Source of the DNA: Haloferax elongans ATCC BAA-1513
GTDB taxonomy: Archaea > Halobacteriota > Halobacteria > Halobacteriales > Haloferacaceae
Assembly: GCF_000336755.1 (NCBI RefSeq)
Contig: NZ_AOLK01000019.1
Coordinates: forward strand, 202,300 to 266,299
Length of the DNA stretch: 64,000 nucleotides
Reading direction: 5' to 3'
In this document: piece after piece, positions 52,000 through 60,035 of the stretch
Position numbering within the stretch: the stretch's first letter is position 1
How the letters are laid out: every line of letters begins with the position of its first letter
The notes under the pieces: model-generated
Told to the model about the DNA's origin: nothing
Databases searched by the model: none
Seen by the model: only the letters and a program-made list of their open reading frames with translations
Program-made: the position numbers and the translations under genes

Positions 52000-52329
52000 A
52001 CACATTGATATACGACACCAGTTGTTAATCATTCGGCCAAATTATCAGGGAAGATATCTTGATGAGGGGAATTATTCAGACACTGTGGACCAAATTGTCT
52101 CACACATACACATTTTTCCGTACGTTCGTTCGACTTATTGTGAGCAGGACGACATTAGTAGGGTCAAATTCGAACCGACTGAGAATGAAGCCGAGCGATC
52201 GAGAAACGCCCCGTAACAATCGGAATCTCCTCCAAATACCACCCGAGACGACCATCTAATACCACATATAACTACCACCTAATACCACTTAATCATAATC
52301 CTTTTCTCAATTCTCACGGAGTGCCAGTT
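52000..52329. promoter_or_regulatory. Divergent region between the chemoreceptor and tenA, with 23-bp iterons
   Basis: 330 bp, AT-rich. AATACCAC recurs at 52235, 52258 and 52281 with exact 23-bp spacing, just upstream of a TATA-like CTTAATCATA (52287-52296). A CTGAGA at 52179 is isolated and not part of a TPP riboswitch fold. Confidence 0.55.
52235..52288. repeat. Three phased AATACCAC motifs (23-bp period)
   Basis: AATACCAC begins at 52235, 52258 and 52281. The 15 bases between copies are only partly alike (ACGACCATCT versus ACTACCACCT), so the conserved octamer looks selected. A 23-bp period puts the copies on nearly the same helix face, as for a regulator array. Confidence 0.6.
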
Positions 52330-52995
52330 ATGGCATTTACCGACGAGCTTCACGACGAGGCCGACGAGTTTTGGTCGGCTATCGTGGACCACCCGATGGT
52401 GCAAAGCCTCGGTGCTGGGACACTCGACGAGGAGCCGTTCAGATACTGGGTTCGGCAGGATTACGTCTATCTCATCGAGTACAGTCGGCTGTTCGCACTC
52501 GGGGCCGCGAAGTCCCCAAACCTCACGTCGATGGGGACGTTCGCCGAACTACTCGACGCGACTGTGAACGAGGAGATGGACCTCCACCGGTCGTACGCGG
52601 CCGAGTTCGGAATCAGTGAAAGCGAACTCGAAGCGACCATCCCGTCGCCGACGACGCAGGCGTACACGGACTTCCTCGTCCGAACCGCCTCGCACGGGAC
52701 GTTCGGTGACATCGTCGCCGCACTCCTGCCGTGCATGTGGGGCTTCAACGAGACGGGGAACCGACTGGCCGCGGCTGGAAAACCGGACCACGAACAGTAC
52801 GCCGCGTGGGTCGACATGTACTCTGGCGACGAGTTCACCGAACTCACGGAGTGGTGTAAACTGCTCATGGACGACGTCGCCGAAGACGCCAGCGACGCGA
52901 CGAAAGAGCGCTATCGCGACCTGTTCCGCACCTCGGCTCGCTACGAGTATCTGTTCTGGGACGCTGCGTGGAACCAACAGGAGTGGCCGCTGTGA
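52330..52995 (+). CDS. tenA: TenA family thiaminase II / aminopyrimidine aminohydrolase
   Basis: A 221-residue all-helical protein. FTDELHDEADEFWSAIVDHP opens the domain; FRYWVRQDYVYLIEYSRLFA contains the pyrimidine-stacking Tyr region; ALLPCMWGFNETG carries the conserved Cys, and the late RYEYLFWDAAW holds the catalytic Glu. TenA hydrolyses aminomethyl-aminopyrimidine from degraded thiamine to HMP (salvage). ATG at 52330 is preferred over a GTG at 52321. The next gene, 37 bp downstream on the same strand, is a sodium/solute symporter that could import a thiamine precursor; the pair likely forms a salvage operon. Confidence 0.9.
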   Translation: MAFTDELHDEADEFWSAIVDHPMVQSLGAGTLDEEPFRYWVRQDYVYLIEYSRLFALGAAKSPNLTSMGTFAELLDATVNEEMDLHRSYAAEFGISESELEATIPSPTTQAYTDFLVRTASHGTFGDIVAALLPCMWGFNETGNRLAAAGKPDHEQYAAWVDMYSGDEFTELTEWCKLLMDDVAEDASDATKERYRDLFRTSARYEYLFWDAAWNQQEWPL

Positions 52996-53032
52996 GTGCG
53001 ACAGGTGAGACACTAAACGGAGGCTGCCGCTG

Positions 53033-54568
53033 ATGGTCGGCACCGACCTCGTACTCGGCCTCACCGTCGTGACCCTCGTCGTGTTCGCCGGACTCGGCAT
53101 CTGGTACTCTCGAGGGCGAGTTACCTCGGTCGAAGACCTCGTCTCCGCCCGCGACTCGGCGGGCGAGCGACGGACGACAGCGACACTCGTCGCCTCCGTG
53201 ATGGGCGTCTGGATTCTCTTCGCCGCGCCGGAGGCCGGGGCCGGATTCGGTATCGCCGCGGTCATCGGCTACGCAATCGGTGAAGCGGTCCCGATGGCCG
53301 TCTACGCGAAACTCGGCCCGCGAATTCGAGAGTTGATGCCCGACGGCCACTCGCTGACCGAATACGCCCACGCCCGCTACGGCGACGCGATGTACGCGTT
53401 CGTCCTCGTCGTCAGCGCGCTCTACATGTTCATCTTCGTGGCGGCCGAGTTGACCGGTATCGCTGGTGCACTCGCGTTCGTCGCGGGCGTCCCGCACTGG
53501 CAGACCGCGATTCTCGTCGGCGGGGCTGTGCTCGCGTACACGACCTACGGCGGCCTCGAAGCGAGCATGTTCACCGATACGGTGCAGGCTCTCGTCGTCT
53601 TCCCGCTTCTCATCGTCGCGCTCGTGGGCGTCCTCGTCTCGCTCGGTGGGGTTGGCCCCGTCTACGAGGGCGTCGCCGCGACGAACCCTGCACTCCTCGA
53701 CCCCGGGTTCGTACCGGGACTCCAGTTCGGTATCGCGCTCGCCTTCGCCATCCTCGGCGCGGAGTTGGTGAACCAGACGTGGTGGCAACGAATCTACGCC
53801 GGGAAGTCGAGCGAAACAGTCTCTCGCGGGTTCCGAAACGCGACCGTAGTCAACGGTGCGGTCGTCTTCCTCGCCGCGCTGGTCGGCGTCGTCGCAGTCG
53901 GGCACGCTGACATCGTCGCCGACGTGACGAGTGCGGGGTACAACGCCGATGTCGCCTTCTTCGTGCTCCTCGAATCGGCGGTCCCGTCGTGGGTCGTCCT
54001 CGCCGTCGTCCTCGTGGCGCTGTTGCTCGTGATGAGTTCGGTCGACACGCTGTTCAACGCGCTTTCGTGTCTCGTGACGGTCGACCTCGCGCGGATGCTC
54101 CCCGACTCCAGCGACAAGCAACTCACACTCGGCGCACGGGCCTTTACTATCCTCGTCGCGCTCGCGGCCGTCTACGTCAGCCTGCGAGCACAGAGTGTGC
54201 TCCGGCTGTTCTTCCTCGCCGACCTGCTCGGCGCGGCTGTCGCATTCCCGCTCGTCTATGGACTCTACTCGACGCGACTCACCGGGACCGGCGCGCTCGT
54301 GAGCAGCCTCACCGGCCTCGGCGTCGGCATCGCGTACTTCCCGGACTTCCGTTCGGTCACGACCGGAATTCCGGTGCTTGGCGACCTCCTCCCGACTGCA
54401 GACCCACTGTATCTCACGTCGTTCGCTGGCGCGTTCATCGTCTCTGCGGTCGTTGCCGTCGGCGCAGCGCGAGTTTCGACCACCGAATTCGACCTCGGCG
54501 GCCTCACACAGAAGGTTCGCCGACTGGACGATTCGGCAGCCGACCGAGCCGCGGTCCAGTCAGACTGA
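53033..54568 (+). CDS. Sodium:solute symporter (SSS family)
   Basis: A 511-residue transporter with 12-13 helices. LVLGLTVVTLVVFAGLGIWY opens the chain; YTTYGGLEASMFTDTVQ is the SSS signature (helix 5-6 region); LAFAILGAELVNQTWWQRIY and VLVALLLVMSSVDTLFNALS match the sodium-site helices. GGAGG at 53019-53023 precedes the ATG at 53033 by nine bases. Coupling with tenA suggests a thiamine-salvage pyrimidine as substrate; this assignment by context is inference. The C-terminal tail is short and acidic. Confidence 0.87.
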   Translation: MVGTDLVLGLTVVTLVVFAGLGIWYSRGRVTSVEDLVSARDSAGERRTTATLVASVMGVWILFAAPEAGAGFGIAAVIGYAIGEAVPMAVYAKLGPRIRELMPDGHSLTEYAHARYGDAMYAFVLVVSALYMFIFVAAELTGIAGALAFVAGVPHWQTAILVGGAVLAYTTYGGLEASMFTDTVQALVVFPLLIVALVGVLVSLGGVGPVYEGVAATNPALLDPGFVPGLQFGIALAFAILGAELVNQTWWQRIYAGKSSETVSRGFRNATVVNGAVVFLAALVGVVAVGHADIVADVTSAGYNADVAFFVLLESAVPSWVVLAVVLVALLLVMSSVDTLFNALSCLVTVDLARMLPDSSDKQLTLGARAFTILVALAAVYVSLRAQSVLRLFFLADLLGAAVAFPLVYGLYSTRLTGTGALVSSLTGLGVGIAYFPDFRSVTTGIPVLGDLLPTADPLYLTSFAGAFIVSAVVAVGAARVSTTEFDLGGLTQKVRRLDDSAADRAAVQSD

Positions 54569-54606
54569 GGAAAGACAGAGAAGCGTGAGCGGCTACCGGG
54601 AGTCGA

Positions 54607-55578
54607 CTACGAATCGGCACCCGGTGCCGGGTCGGGCCGTGAAGCCGGTTCTTCGGGCGTGCTGATTCGCTGGCTGAACAGCCACTCGCGGAGCGTCAGC
54701 TTTGGCCGCGACGCGTCGCCCTCGGGGAAGCGGTTCTCGGTCTGCCCGTAGTTGATGAGCGTCACCAGGAACACGCCACCGATGGTGTTTCCGAGCAACA
54801 CCGGGACGGCGAACTCCCAGAGGCCAGTCGCGAGCGCGATGTTGCCCGTGAAGACGAGGTAGAAGACGTCTGCGGAGCTGACGACGATGTGGTAGAGACC
54901 GGTCGCCGGGATGGTGTAGATGACGAGGTAGATGAGGACGACCCGCGAGATGGAGTCGCGAACGGCGTGTTCGAGCCAGACGAGACCGGCGACGAGCCAC
55001 CCTGCGAAGATGGCTTTGAACACGAGGCTCCACCACGGCGTCTCGATACCTTTCGTCCCGATGTCGACGGCTGCCGCGGCCGCCTCGGGCGAGAAGACAC
55101 CTGCGTTCGCGAGGACGAACGTCCCAATGAGCGCTCCCGTGAGGTTTCCGGCGAGGACGCTCAGCCAGACGCGGAATAGCGAGGGGACGCTCGCGACTCG
55201 CGTCAGCACCAACGTTACCGGCGTCAGCGTGTTTTCGGTGTACAGTTGGTACCGACCCATGATGATGTAGACGAACCCGAGCGGGTACAGAAGCGGCGCG
55301 AGAAGCCCCGTCACGTCGTTCGGGAACGCAGCCTTACCGGTAGCGTAGACGAAGAACGTGAGTGTGATGGCAAGCCCCGCGGCGATTCCGCTGAGGTAGA
55401 GTTTCTGTATTCCAGAAGAGACCTCTTCGTCGGCGGTCGCCACGACGCGCTGGAATATCTCGTCGGTCGAAAACCGGTCGCCGACGGCCTCTCCCGCGGC
55501 GGGAGCGCCACTCCGCGCTCTATCGAACGAGGAACCGTGTTCGACACCGTCGTCGGTCGGGAGTCGGGACGAATCCAT
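54607..55578 (-). CDS. Formate/nitrite transporter (FNT) family channel
   Basis: A 323-residue FNT protein with a longer than usual, acidic cytoplasmic N terminus (about 60 residues). Six helices follow: GIAAGLAITLTFFVYATG, LLYPLGFVYIIMGRYQL, the helix break YTENTLTPVTLVLTRVAS (FNT central-slit signature), LSVLAGNLTGALIGTFVLA, IFAGWLVAGLVWLEHAV, VFYLVFTGNIALATGLWEFA and the closing NTIGGVFLVTLINYGQ. FNT channels pass formate, nitrite, lactate or hydrosulfide with protons. No nitrite or formate enzyme lies nearby. The start shares one base with the stop of the small membrane gene upstream. Confidence 0.88.
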   Translation of the reverse strand: MDSSRLPTDDGVEHGSSFDRARSGAPAAGEAVGDRFSTDEIFQRVVATADEEVSSGIQKLYLSGIAAGLAITLTFFVYATGKAAFPNDVTGLLAPLLYPLGFVYIIMGRYQLYTENTLTPVTLVLTRVASVPSLFRVWLSVLAGNLTGALIGTFVLANAGVFSPEAAAAAVDIGTKGIETPWWSLVFKAIFAGWLVAGLVWLEHAVRDSISRVVLIYLVIYTIPATGLYHIVVSSADVFYLVFTGNIALATGLWEFAVPVLLGNTIGGVFLVTLINYGQTENRFPEGDASRPKLTLREWLFSQRISTPEEPASRPDPAPGADS

Positions 55579-55937
55579 CAGTTGACCTGAACCTCCGTAT
55601 CCGATGATTCGACCGTCTGGCTGGCGTCGTCGGCGTGTTCGTCATCCTGCTCGTCCGTCGGCGGGTCCCGTGACGCGGCGAACCGGGCCAACCGGTAGAG
55701 GACGTAGCTGAACGTGGCGAACATGACGAGTTCGACGAGGTACAACTCGACGAGTTCGAGTGGCGTCAACTGGTCGACGATAGCACTCTGGGTGACGGTC
55801 AACACCACGTAGGCGAAGATGAGCGTTATCGCCGGCATCGTCACGAGTGTGAGCGCGAGGATAAGCGTCCACAGGCGGTCGGACCGCAGGCGGTCAGGCA
55901 ACAAGCCATCAAAGGGCAGTTCGTCCGCGTCGGACAT
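55578..55937 (-). CDS. Small two-helix membrane protein upstream of FNT
   Basis: A 119-residue protein with two membrane helices (LWTLILALTLVTMPAITLIF and LVELYLVELVMFATFSYVLY) and an acidic C-terminal tail (ASRDPPTDEQDDEHADDA). It is translationally coupled to the FNT gene (one-base overlap), suggesting an accessory subunit or regulator of the channel; this is inference. ATG at 55937 is chosen over GTG 55946. No named family is recognised. Confidence 0.72.
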   Translation of the reverse strand: MSDADELPFDGLLPDRLRSDRLWTLILALTLVTMPAITLIFAYVVLTVTQSAIVDQLTPLELVELYLVELVMFATFSYVLYRLARFAASRDPPTDEQDDEHADDASQTVESSDTEVQVN

Positions 55938-56176
55938 CTCACCCACCCCCGGTCAGACGGGTCGAGAAGTCGGTCGCACAGGCGCGTGTGTTGCTGCTGG
56001 TTGGGTCCATGTCGGAGTATACCCCCACGAATACATAAATTAGCAGGTTGATTTGACCGGAATGGCCATATATACACAGTTCGTTACCAATGTGTGAATA
56101 TTATGAGTTCAAAATACCAAATCAGGAATTTTGTCACACGTGCAACGGCCTCCCACCACCGCCGAGAGGGACTGAG
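55938..56176. promoter_or_regulatory. Divergent promoter region, small membrane/FNT operon versus Lrp-type gene
   Basis: 239 bp with TATA-like CCATATATA (56065-56073) and GAATATTATG (56096-56105). GAGAGGGA at 56164-56171 is a possible ribosome-binding site for the Lrp-type gene. An Lrp protein may bind here and control both directions. Confidence 0.4.
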
Positions 56177-56689
56177 ATGACACTCGACGGACTCGACGAC
56201 CTAGACCGGGCAATTCTCTACGAGTTACAGCGCGACTCGCGGCACATCTCCTCGCGAGACATCGCCGAACACGTCGACGCCTCGCCGAGCACGGTACGAA
56301 AGCGCATCCAACGCCTCGAATCTGAAGGCATCATCGTGGGCTATCACGCCGACGTCGACTACGAGCGTGCAGGCTACCAACTTCACGTCCAGATGGAGTG
56401 TACTGCCGAAATCCCAGACCGATCCAAACTCGGCGAGCATGCATTAGAGATTCCCGGCGTCGTCAGCGTCCGCGAACTCGCGACCGGAGAACACAACGTC
56501 CTCGTGAGTACCGTTGGAGAAGACGGAGAAGACCTTGCCCGCATTGCGCGTGAACTCAGCGATATCGGTCTCCACGTTGCCGACGAGCATCTGGTTCGCG
56601 GAGAAATGCGACGCCCGTTTGCTGGCTTCAAACCGGTGGACGAAACAGAGCTATCAAGGAACGCCCCCCACACGGATGATAGGCGCTAA
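56177..56689 (+). CDS. Lrp/AsnC family transcriptional regulator
   Basis: A 170-residue regulator. The helix-turn-helix covers LDRAILYELQRDSRHISSRD and HVDASPSTVRKRIQRLESEG (residues 7-55), with IIVGYHADVDYERAGYQLHV entering the RAM effector domain (60-140; ATGEHNVLVSTV is the core strand). Ligands of this class are amino acids or other small molecules. ATG at 56177 removes a non-family N-terminal extension. It is divergent from the small membrane/FNT operon, a possible target. Its TAA stop interleaves with the TAG stop of the convergent BtuF-like gene. Confidence 0.87.
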   Translation: MTLDGLDDLDRAILYELQRDSRHISSRDIAEHVDASPSTVRKRIQRLESEGIIVGYHADVDYERAGYQLHVQMECTAEIPDRSKLGEHALEIPGVVSVRELATGEHNVLVSTVGEDGEDLARIARELSDIGLHVADEHLVRGEMRRPFAGFKPVDETELSRNAPHTDDRR

Positions 56690-57621
56690 GGCTGCTGTAC
56701 CGCGTTCTTGTCCCCTGACTGCTGTGCCACGTTCTCGACTCGACTTGCTAACTCGTCGTCGACGACCGTCGAGAGTTCGGGATGGATACAACTCGCGAGT
56801 ACTTCGAGCGAATCGACGAGCCGTGGGCCAGGTCGGTTGAACAGCGCGTTTCCGTCGACTGCGTAGACGTGACCCTCTTTGACTGCAGTGAGTTCGGTCC
56901 ACTCGTCGCGCTCGGCAAGCGTCGAGACGGCGTCGACCGCGCGCTCTCGCGAGAATCCACAGGGCGCAACGACGAGTCGCTCGGGGTCGTACTCGACGAG
57001 CGCGTCCCACTGAATCTGTTCTGACCGACCGTTTGGTTGGAACGAACCGTCGCCGCCAGCGAGTTCGACGAGGTCGCGGACCCAGTGCCCACTCCGATAC
57101 AGTGGGTCGGTCCAGTCGAGCACGGCCGTCCGCGGACTGTCGAGACCGACGACGCGTGATTCGACCGCGTTGATTCGTTCGTGAATCTCGAAGCGGAGCG
57201 TCGCTGCGTCCATCGTCTTTCCGACCGCCTCACCGATTTGCAGGAGGGCGGTCAGAACGTCGTCCAGCGAGTGCGGGTCGAGAGCGAGAATCTCCGCGTC
57301 GAGATTTCGGTCGCGAACGGCCTCGAACACGTCCGACGAGTCCACCGCACAGACGTCGCACGTCGATTGCGTAACGACGAGGTCCGGGTCCAAGTCGTCG
57401 AGTCGGTTCGCGTCGAGGTCGTACGCTGCACCGTCTATCGACGACATCTGTTCGTCTATCTCACGGCTCGACCGGTCCTCGTGGTCGATAGCAGTGCTCG
57501 TGAGTGTCGGCTGGGACGTAACTCGGGGAGGGTAGTCACAACTATGAGAGATTCCGATAGGGTCTGTCCCGATTGCGGTCAGCAACTCCGTGGCAGAGGG
57601 GACGAGCGAAACGACGCGCAT
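56686..57621 (-). CDS. Cobalamin-binding (BtuF-like) protein without signal peptide
   Basis: A 311-residue periplasmic-binding-protein-III fold. RVVSLVPSATELLTAIG opens the N-terminal lobe; LDPDLVVTQSTCDVCAVDSS has the CxxC pair Cys88/Cys91 typical of cytosolic-looking cobalamin-binding homologues; WTDPLYRSGHWVRDLVELAG follows, and DALVEYDPERLVVAPCGFSR opens the second lobe. There is no signal peptide or lipobox, so it is likely cytoplasmic, unlike classical BtuF. It may act in cobalamin or heme handling rather than ABC import. No ABC transporter genes are nearby. Its 3' end overlaps the Lrp-type gene by four bases. Confidence 0.8.
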   Translation of the reverse strand: MRVVSLVPSATELLTAIGTDPIGISHSCDYPPRVTSQPTLTSTAIDHEDRSSREIDEQMSSIDGAAYDLDANRLDDLDPDLVVTQSTCDVCAVDSSDVFEAVRDRNLDAEILALDPHSLDDVLTALLQIGEAVGKTMDAATLRFEIHERINAVESRVVGLDSPRTAVLDWTDPLYRSGHWVRDLVELAGGDGSFQPNGRSEQIQWDALVEYDPERLVVAPCGFSRERAVDAVSTLAERDEWTELTAVKEGHVYAVDGNALFNRPGPRLVDSLEVLASCIHPELSTVVDDELASRVENVAQQSGDKNAVQQP

Positions 57622-57729
57622 ACAGGAGTGTATTTCTCATTGGATAAATATCTAATATTTCAGGCGAATAGATATGTGTGAATTTCTAGAATGGCTTCGT
57701 TCGGTGACTCAGGAGGTGTGCGCCCCGAA

Positions 57730-59268
57730 TCAATACGCCCGAGAGCGGCGGAATTCGAACCGAGCACCACCCTCGTCGCTTTCGGTCAGCGACGCCTCCC
57801 AGCCGTGGGCCTCAGCGATTTCTCTCACTATCGAGAGTCCGAGTCCAGTTCCGTACGTCGCTGTCGTGTAGCCGGTGTCGAACACGGCGGCGCGCTCGTC
57901 GGCTGGAATCCCGGTGCCGTCGTCTTCGACGAAGAAGCCGTCTTCGAGCGGCCCGACCGTGACCATCGTCGCATTGCCGTGCGTGATAGCATTTCTGAAG
58001 AGGTTCTCGAAAAGGTGCTTACACCGCGTCTCGTCGGCCTCGACGAGGAACTCGTCGTTCGACTCGACGGCGAGTGCAGCACCCGGCGTGCTCACGTGTG
58101 ACCAGCAGTCCGAGGCGAGTTTCGACATATCGACTATCTCCGTCTCTTCGACGCGCTGGCCTTGTCGTGCGAGTGTGAGGACGCCTTCGATGACCTCCTC
58201 CATGCGCTGGTGTGCGCGCGTCATGCGGTCGAGTTGCTCCGTGAACTCGCGCATCTGTTCGAGCGTCCCCTCGGCGACGTTCAGCGGGTTCCGAAGGTCG
58301 TGTGAGACCGTCTTGGCGAACTGTTCGAGACGTTCGTTCTCCCGCGCTAACTCCTGTTCGTGTTCGAGGCTCCGAAACACCGTCTCGGCGTTGGTCGCGA
58401 GAATCTCGACGAGTTTGACGTCGGTTTCGGTGAACGAGTTCGGTTGCGTCTGTCCGACGCTGATGACACCGTAGGAGCCAATGGGAACGTACAACCACGA
58501 GTGAACCGGCCCGCGGTCGTAGTCGTCGTCGAGTTCCTCTACGTCCTCGTAGATTCGTGGCTCACCCGTTTTGAACACCTCACCGACCGGACTCTCGTCG
58601 AAGTGGTACGCCGGGCGGTCACCAATCAATTCGAGGGTCTCTTCGTCGACGTGCACCGGTTCTAATCGGTCACCGTTGCGGAGTCTGACCACGTTTATCG
58701 GGAAATCGAGAATCGCGTCGGTAGCGATGCCGACGCCCGAAGCGACGTCGTCGAAGTTTTCGGAGTCCAGCAGTTCGCGCGTCGCCTCGTGGAGCGCCTC
58801 GATTTTTCGCTCCCGCTCCCACATGTCCGTGATTTCGTTGTTGACGGCGACGTAGCCGACCGTCTGCCCCTCGTGTCGAATCGGCGAAATCGTCTGTTCG
58901 ATGACGTAGGGGTCGCCGTTCTTCCGAACGTTGTGAAGCACCCCTTCCCACACCTCGCCGTCAGTGATAGTCCCCCAGAGGTCACTGTAGAACTCGGCAC
59001 CGTGGACACCCGATTTGAGGATACTTGGCGTTTCGCCGATAACCTCGCTTGCGTCGTAGCCGGTCGTCTCCTCGAAGGCGGGATTGACGTACTCGATAGT
59101 CCCGTCCAGGCGGGTGAAGACGATTCCGTGACCGGCGTTGTCGACCGCCTCCTTGAACATCCGCGAGGGAAGCGTTCGTTCGTGGTCAGGGGGAATGCCA
59201 GAACCGTCGCATCGTAGCCATTCACCGGAGCCAGCCTCTCCGGGGAGTGAGGACGAACGGCGTCTCAT
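57730..59268 (-). CDS. PAS-GAF sensor histidine kinase
   Basis: A 512-residue soluble kinase. PAS domain at residues 37-150 (GIVFTRLDGTIEYVNPAFEE, NGDPYVIEQTISPI), GAF domain at 160-305 (WLYVPIGSYGVISVG), DHp with phospho-acceptor His323 in KTVSHDLRNPLNVAEG, and HATPase motifs N (HLFENLFRNAITHG), G1 (FVEDDGTGIPADER) and G2 (YGTGLGLSIV). There are no membrane helices. ATG at 59268 is preferred; the frame open to 59469 is basic and covers a promoter and the next small gene. No response regulator is adjacent. It lies upstream of the BtuF-like gene on the same strand, 108 bp away. Confidence 0.88.
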   Translation of the reverse strand: MRRRSSSLPGEAGSGEWLRCDGSGIPPDHERTLPSRMFKEAVDNAGHGIVFTRLDGTIEYVNPAFEETTGYDASEVIGETPSILKSGVHGAEFYSDLWGTITDGEVWEGVLHNVRKNGDPYVIEQTISPIRHEGQTVGYVAVNNEITDMWERERKIEALHEATRELLDSENFDDVASGVGIATDAILDFPINVVRLRNGDRLEPVHVDEETLELIGDRPAYHFDESPVGEVFKTGEPRIYEDVEELDDDYDRGPVHSWLYVPIGSYGVISVGQTQPNSFTETDVKLVEILATNAETVFRSLEHEQELARENERLEQFAKTVSHDLRNPLNVAEGTLEQMREFTEQLDRMTRAHQRMEEVIEGVLTLARQGQRVEETEIVDMSKLASDCWSHVSTPGAALAVESNDEFLVEADETRCKHLFENLFRNAITHGNATMVTVGPLEDGFFVEDDGTGIPADERAAVFDTGYTTATYGTGLGLSIVREIAEAHGWEASLTESDEGGARFEFRRSRAY

Positions 59269-59342
59269 GTCGTACCCGACGAAAATCTCATAGTTGAACC
59301 TACCGGCGATGTTATGACAGTGGGAATGAGGCGAACGCGGCC

Positions 59343-59549
59343 TCACCGCGCGGCCTCGACCGAGGCGAAAAAGCCGTAATGGGCGACGACACCCGCAGCG
59401 AGACAGAGGTAAAACGCCCACTGAGGGCCGTCGACGACGTCGAACAGAAGCGACACCACCGTCACCCACGCGAGGGCGAACAGGAGGTCTGTCACCATCT
59501 CCGAGCGGTGGGTCGCGACGTGGTCACGAATCGTCTGGACGAGACTCAT
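59343..59549 (-). CDS. Small membrane protein of the acetate module, 68 aa
   Basis: A 68-residue protein with two membrane helices (TDLLFALAWVTVVSLLFDVV and WAFYLCLAAGVVAHYGFFAS) after an amphipathic start SLVQTIRDHVATHRSEM. It lies nine bases after the universal stress gene on the same strand, in a run of genes for acetate uptake. Haloarchaea commonly keep such a protein in this position; the function is unknown. Third-position G/C and the conserved placement support a real gene. Confidence 0.72.
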   Translation of the reverse strand: MSLVQTIRDHVATHRSEMVTDLLFALAWVTVVSLLFDVVDGPQWAFYLCLAAGVVAHYGFFASVEAAR

Positions 59550-59558
59550 CGGTCGGCA

Positions 59559-60032
59559 CTACACCTCCGCATCCTGCTCACCGTGCATGTCGACAACGAG
59601 AACGGGCAGTCGCGTCCGGCGGAGCACCTTCTCGGTGACGCTCCCGAGAACGACCCGCGAGAGGCCGGAGCGACCGTGCGAGCCCATCACCACGAGGTCG
59701 ATGTCGTTGTCCTCGACGAACTTCCGAATGGCTCGTGCTGGTTCGCCAGCGGTGACGTGTTCTTTGACGACGAGGCCGTGCGCGGCGGCAACGTCGGCGA
59801 CGTATCCTGTCGCTTCGTCGGCGTCCGCCTGCACTTCGGGCATCTCGTCGAGGTGCCCCTGCCGCAGTCGGTCGACCTGTTCGGTGCCCAGCGAATAGCT
59901 GGTGGCGTCCACGTCGATGACGTACAGGGCGTGAAGCGTCGCGTCGTACTTCGACGCGAGGTCCACTGCTTGGTCGACGGCCGATTCGGCTGCCGTGCTC
60001 CCGTCGGTGGGAACGAGGATGTGGTCATACAT
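59559..60032 (-). CDS. Universal stress protein (UspA family)
   Basis: A 157-residue USP domain: HILVPTDGSTAAESAVDQAV opens the chain, LHALYVIDV follows, and the ATP-binding motif GSHGRSGLSRVVLGSVTEKV lies at about residues 117-136. The ending LPVLVVDM is canonical. It is a nucleotide-binding class of USP, likely a dimer. It lies three bases after the symporter gene, so it may regulate transport, as other haloarchaeal USPs paired with transporters are thought to do. This is contextual inference. Confidence 0.92.
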   Translation of the reverse strand: MYDHILVPTDGSTAAESAVDQAVDLASKYDATLHALYVIDVDATSYSLGTEQVDRLRQGHLDEMPEVQADADEATGYVADVAAAHGLVVKEHVTAGEPARAIRKFVEDNDIDLVVMGSHGRSGLSRVVLGSVTEKVLRRTRLPVLVVDMHGEQDAEV

Positions 60033-60035
60033 TGG

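Noticed and set aside
52179..52184. CTGAGA upstream of tenA as part of a TPP riboswitch
   Set aside because: The other conserved TPP elements (GGGG-GCC, ACCTGA-T-GG-TAATGCCAGCG) are absent and no matching stems can be drawn.
52865..54121. 418-codon minus-strand frame
   Set aside because: It is antisense to the sodium/solute symporter; Arg/Asp/Glu/Gly/His composition typical of shadow frames.
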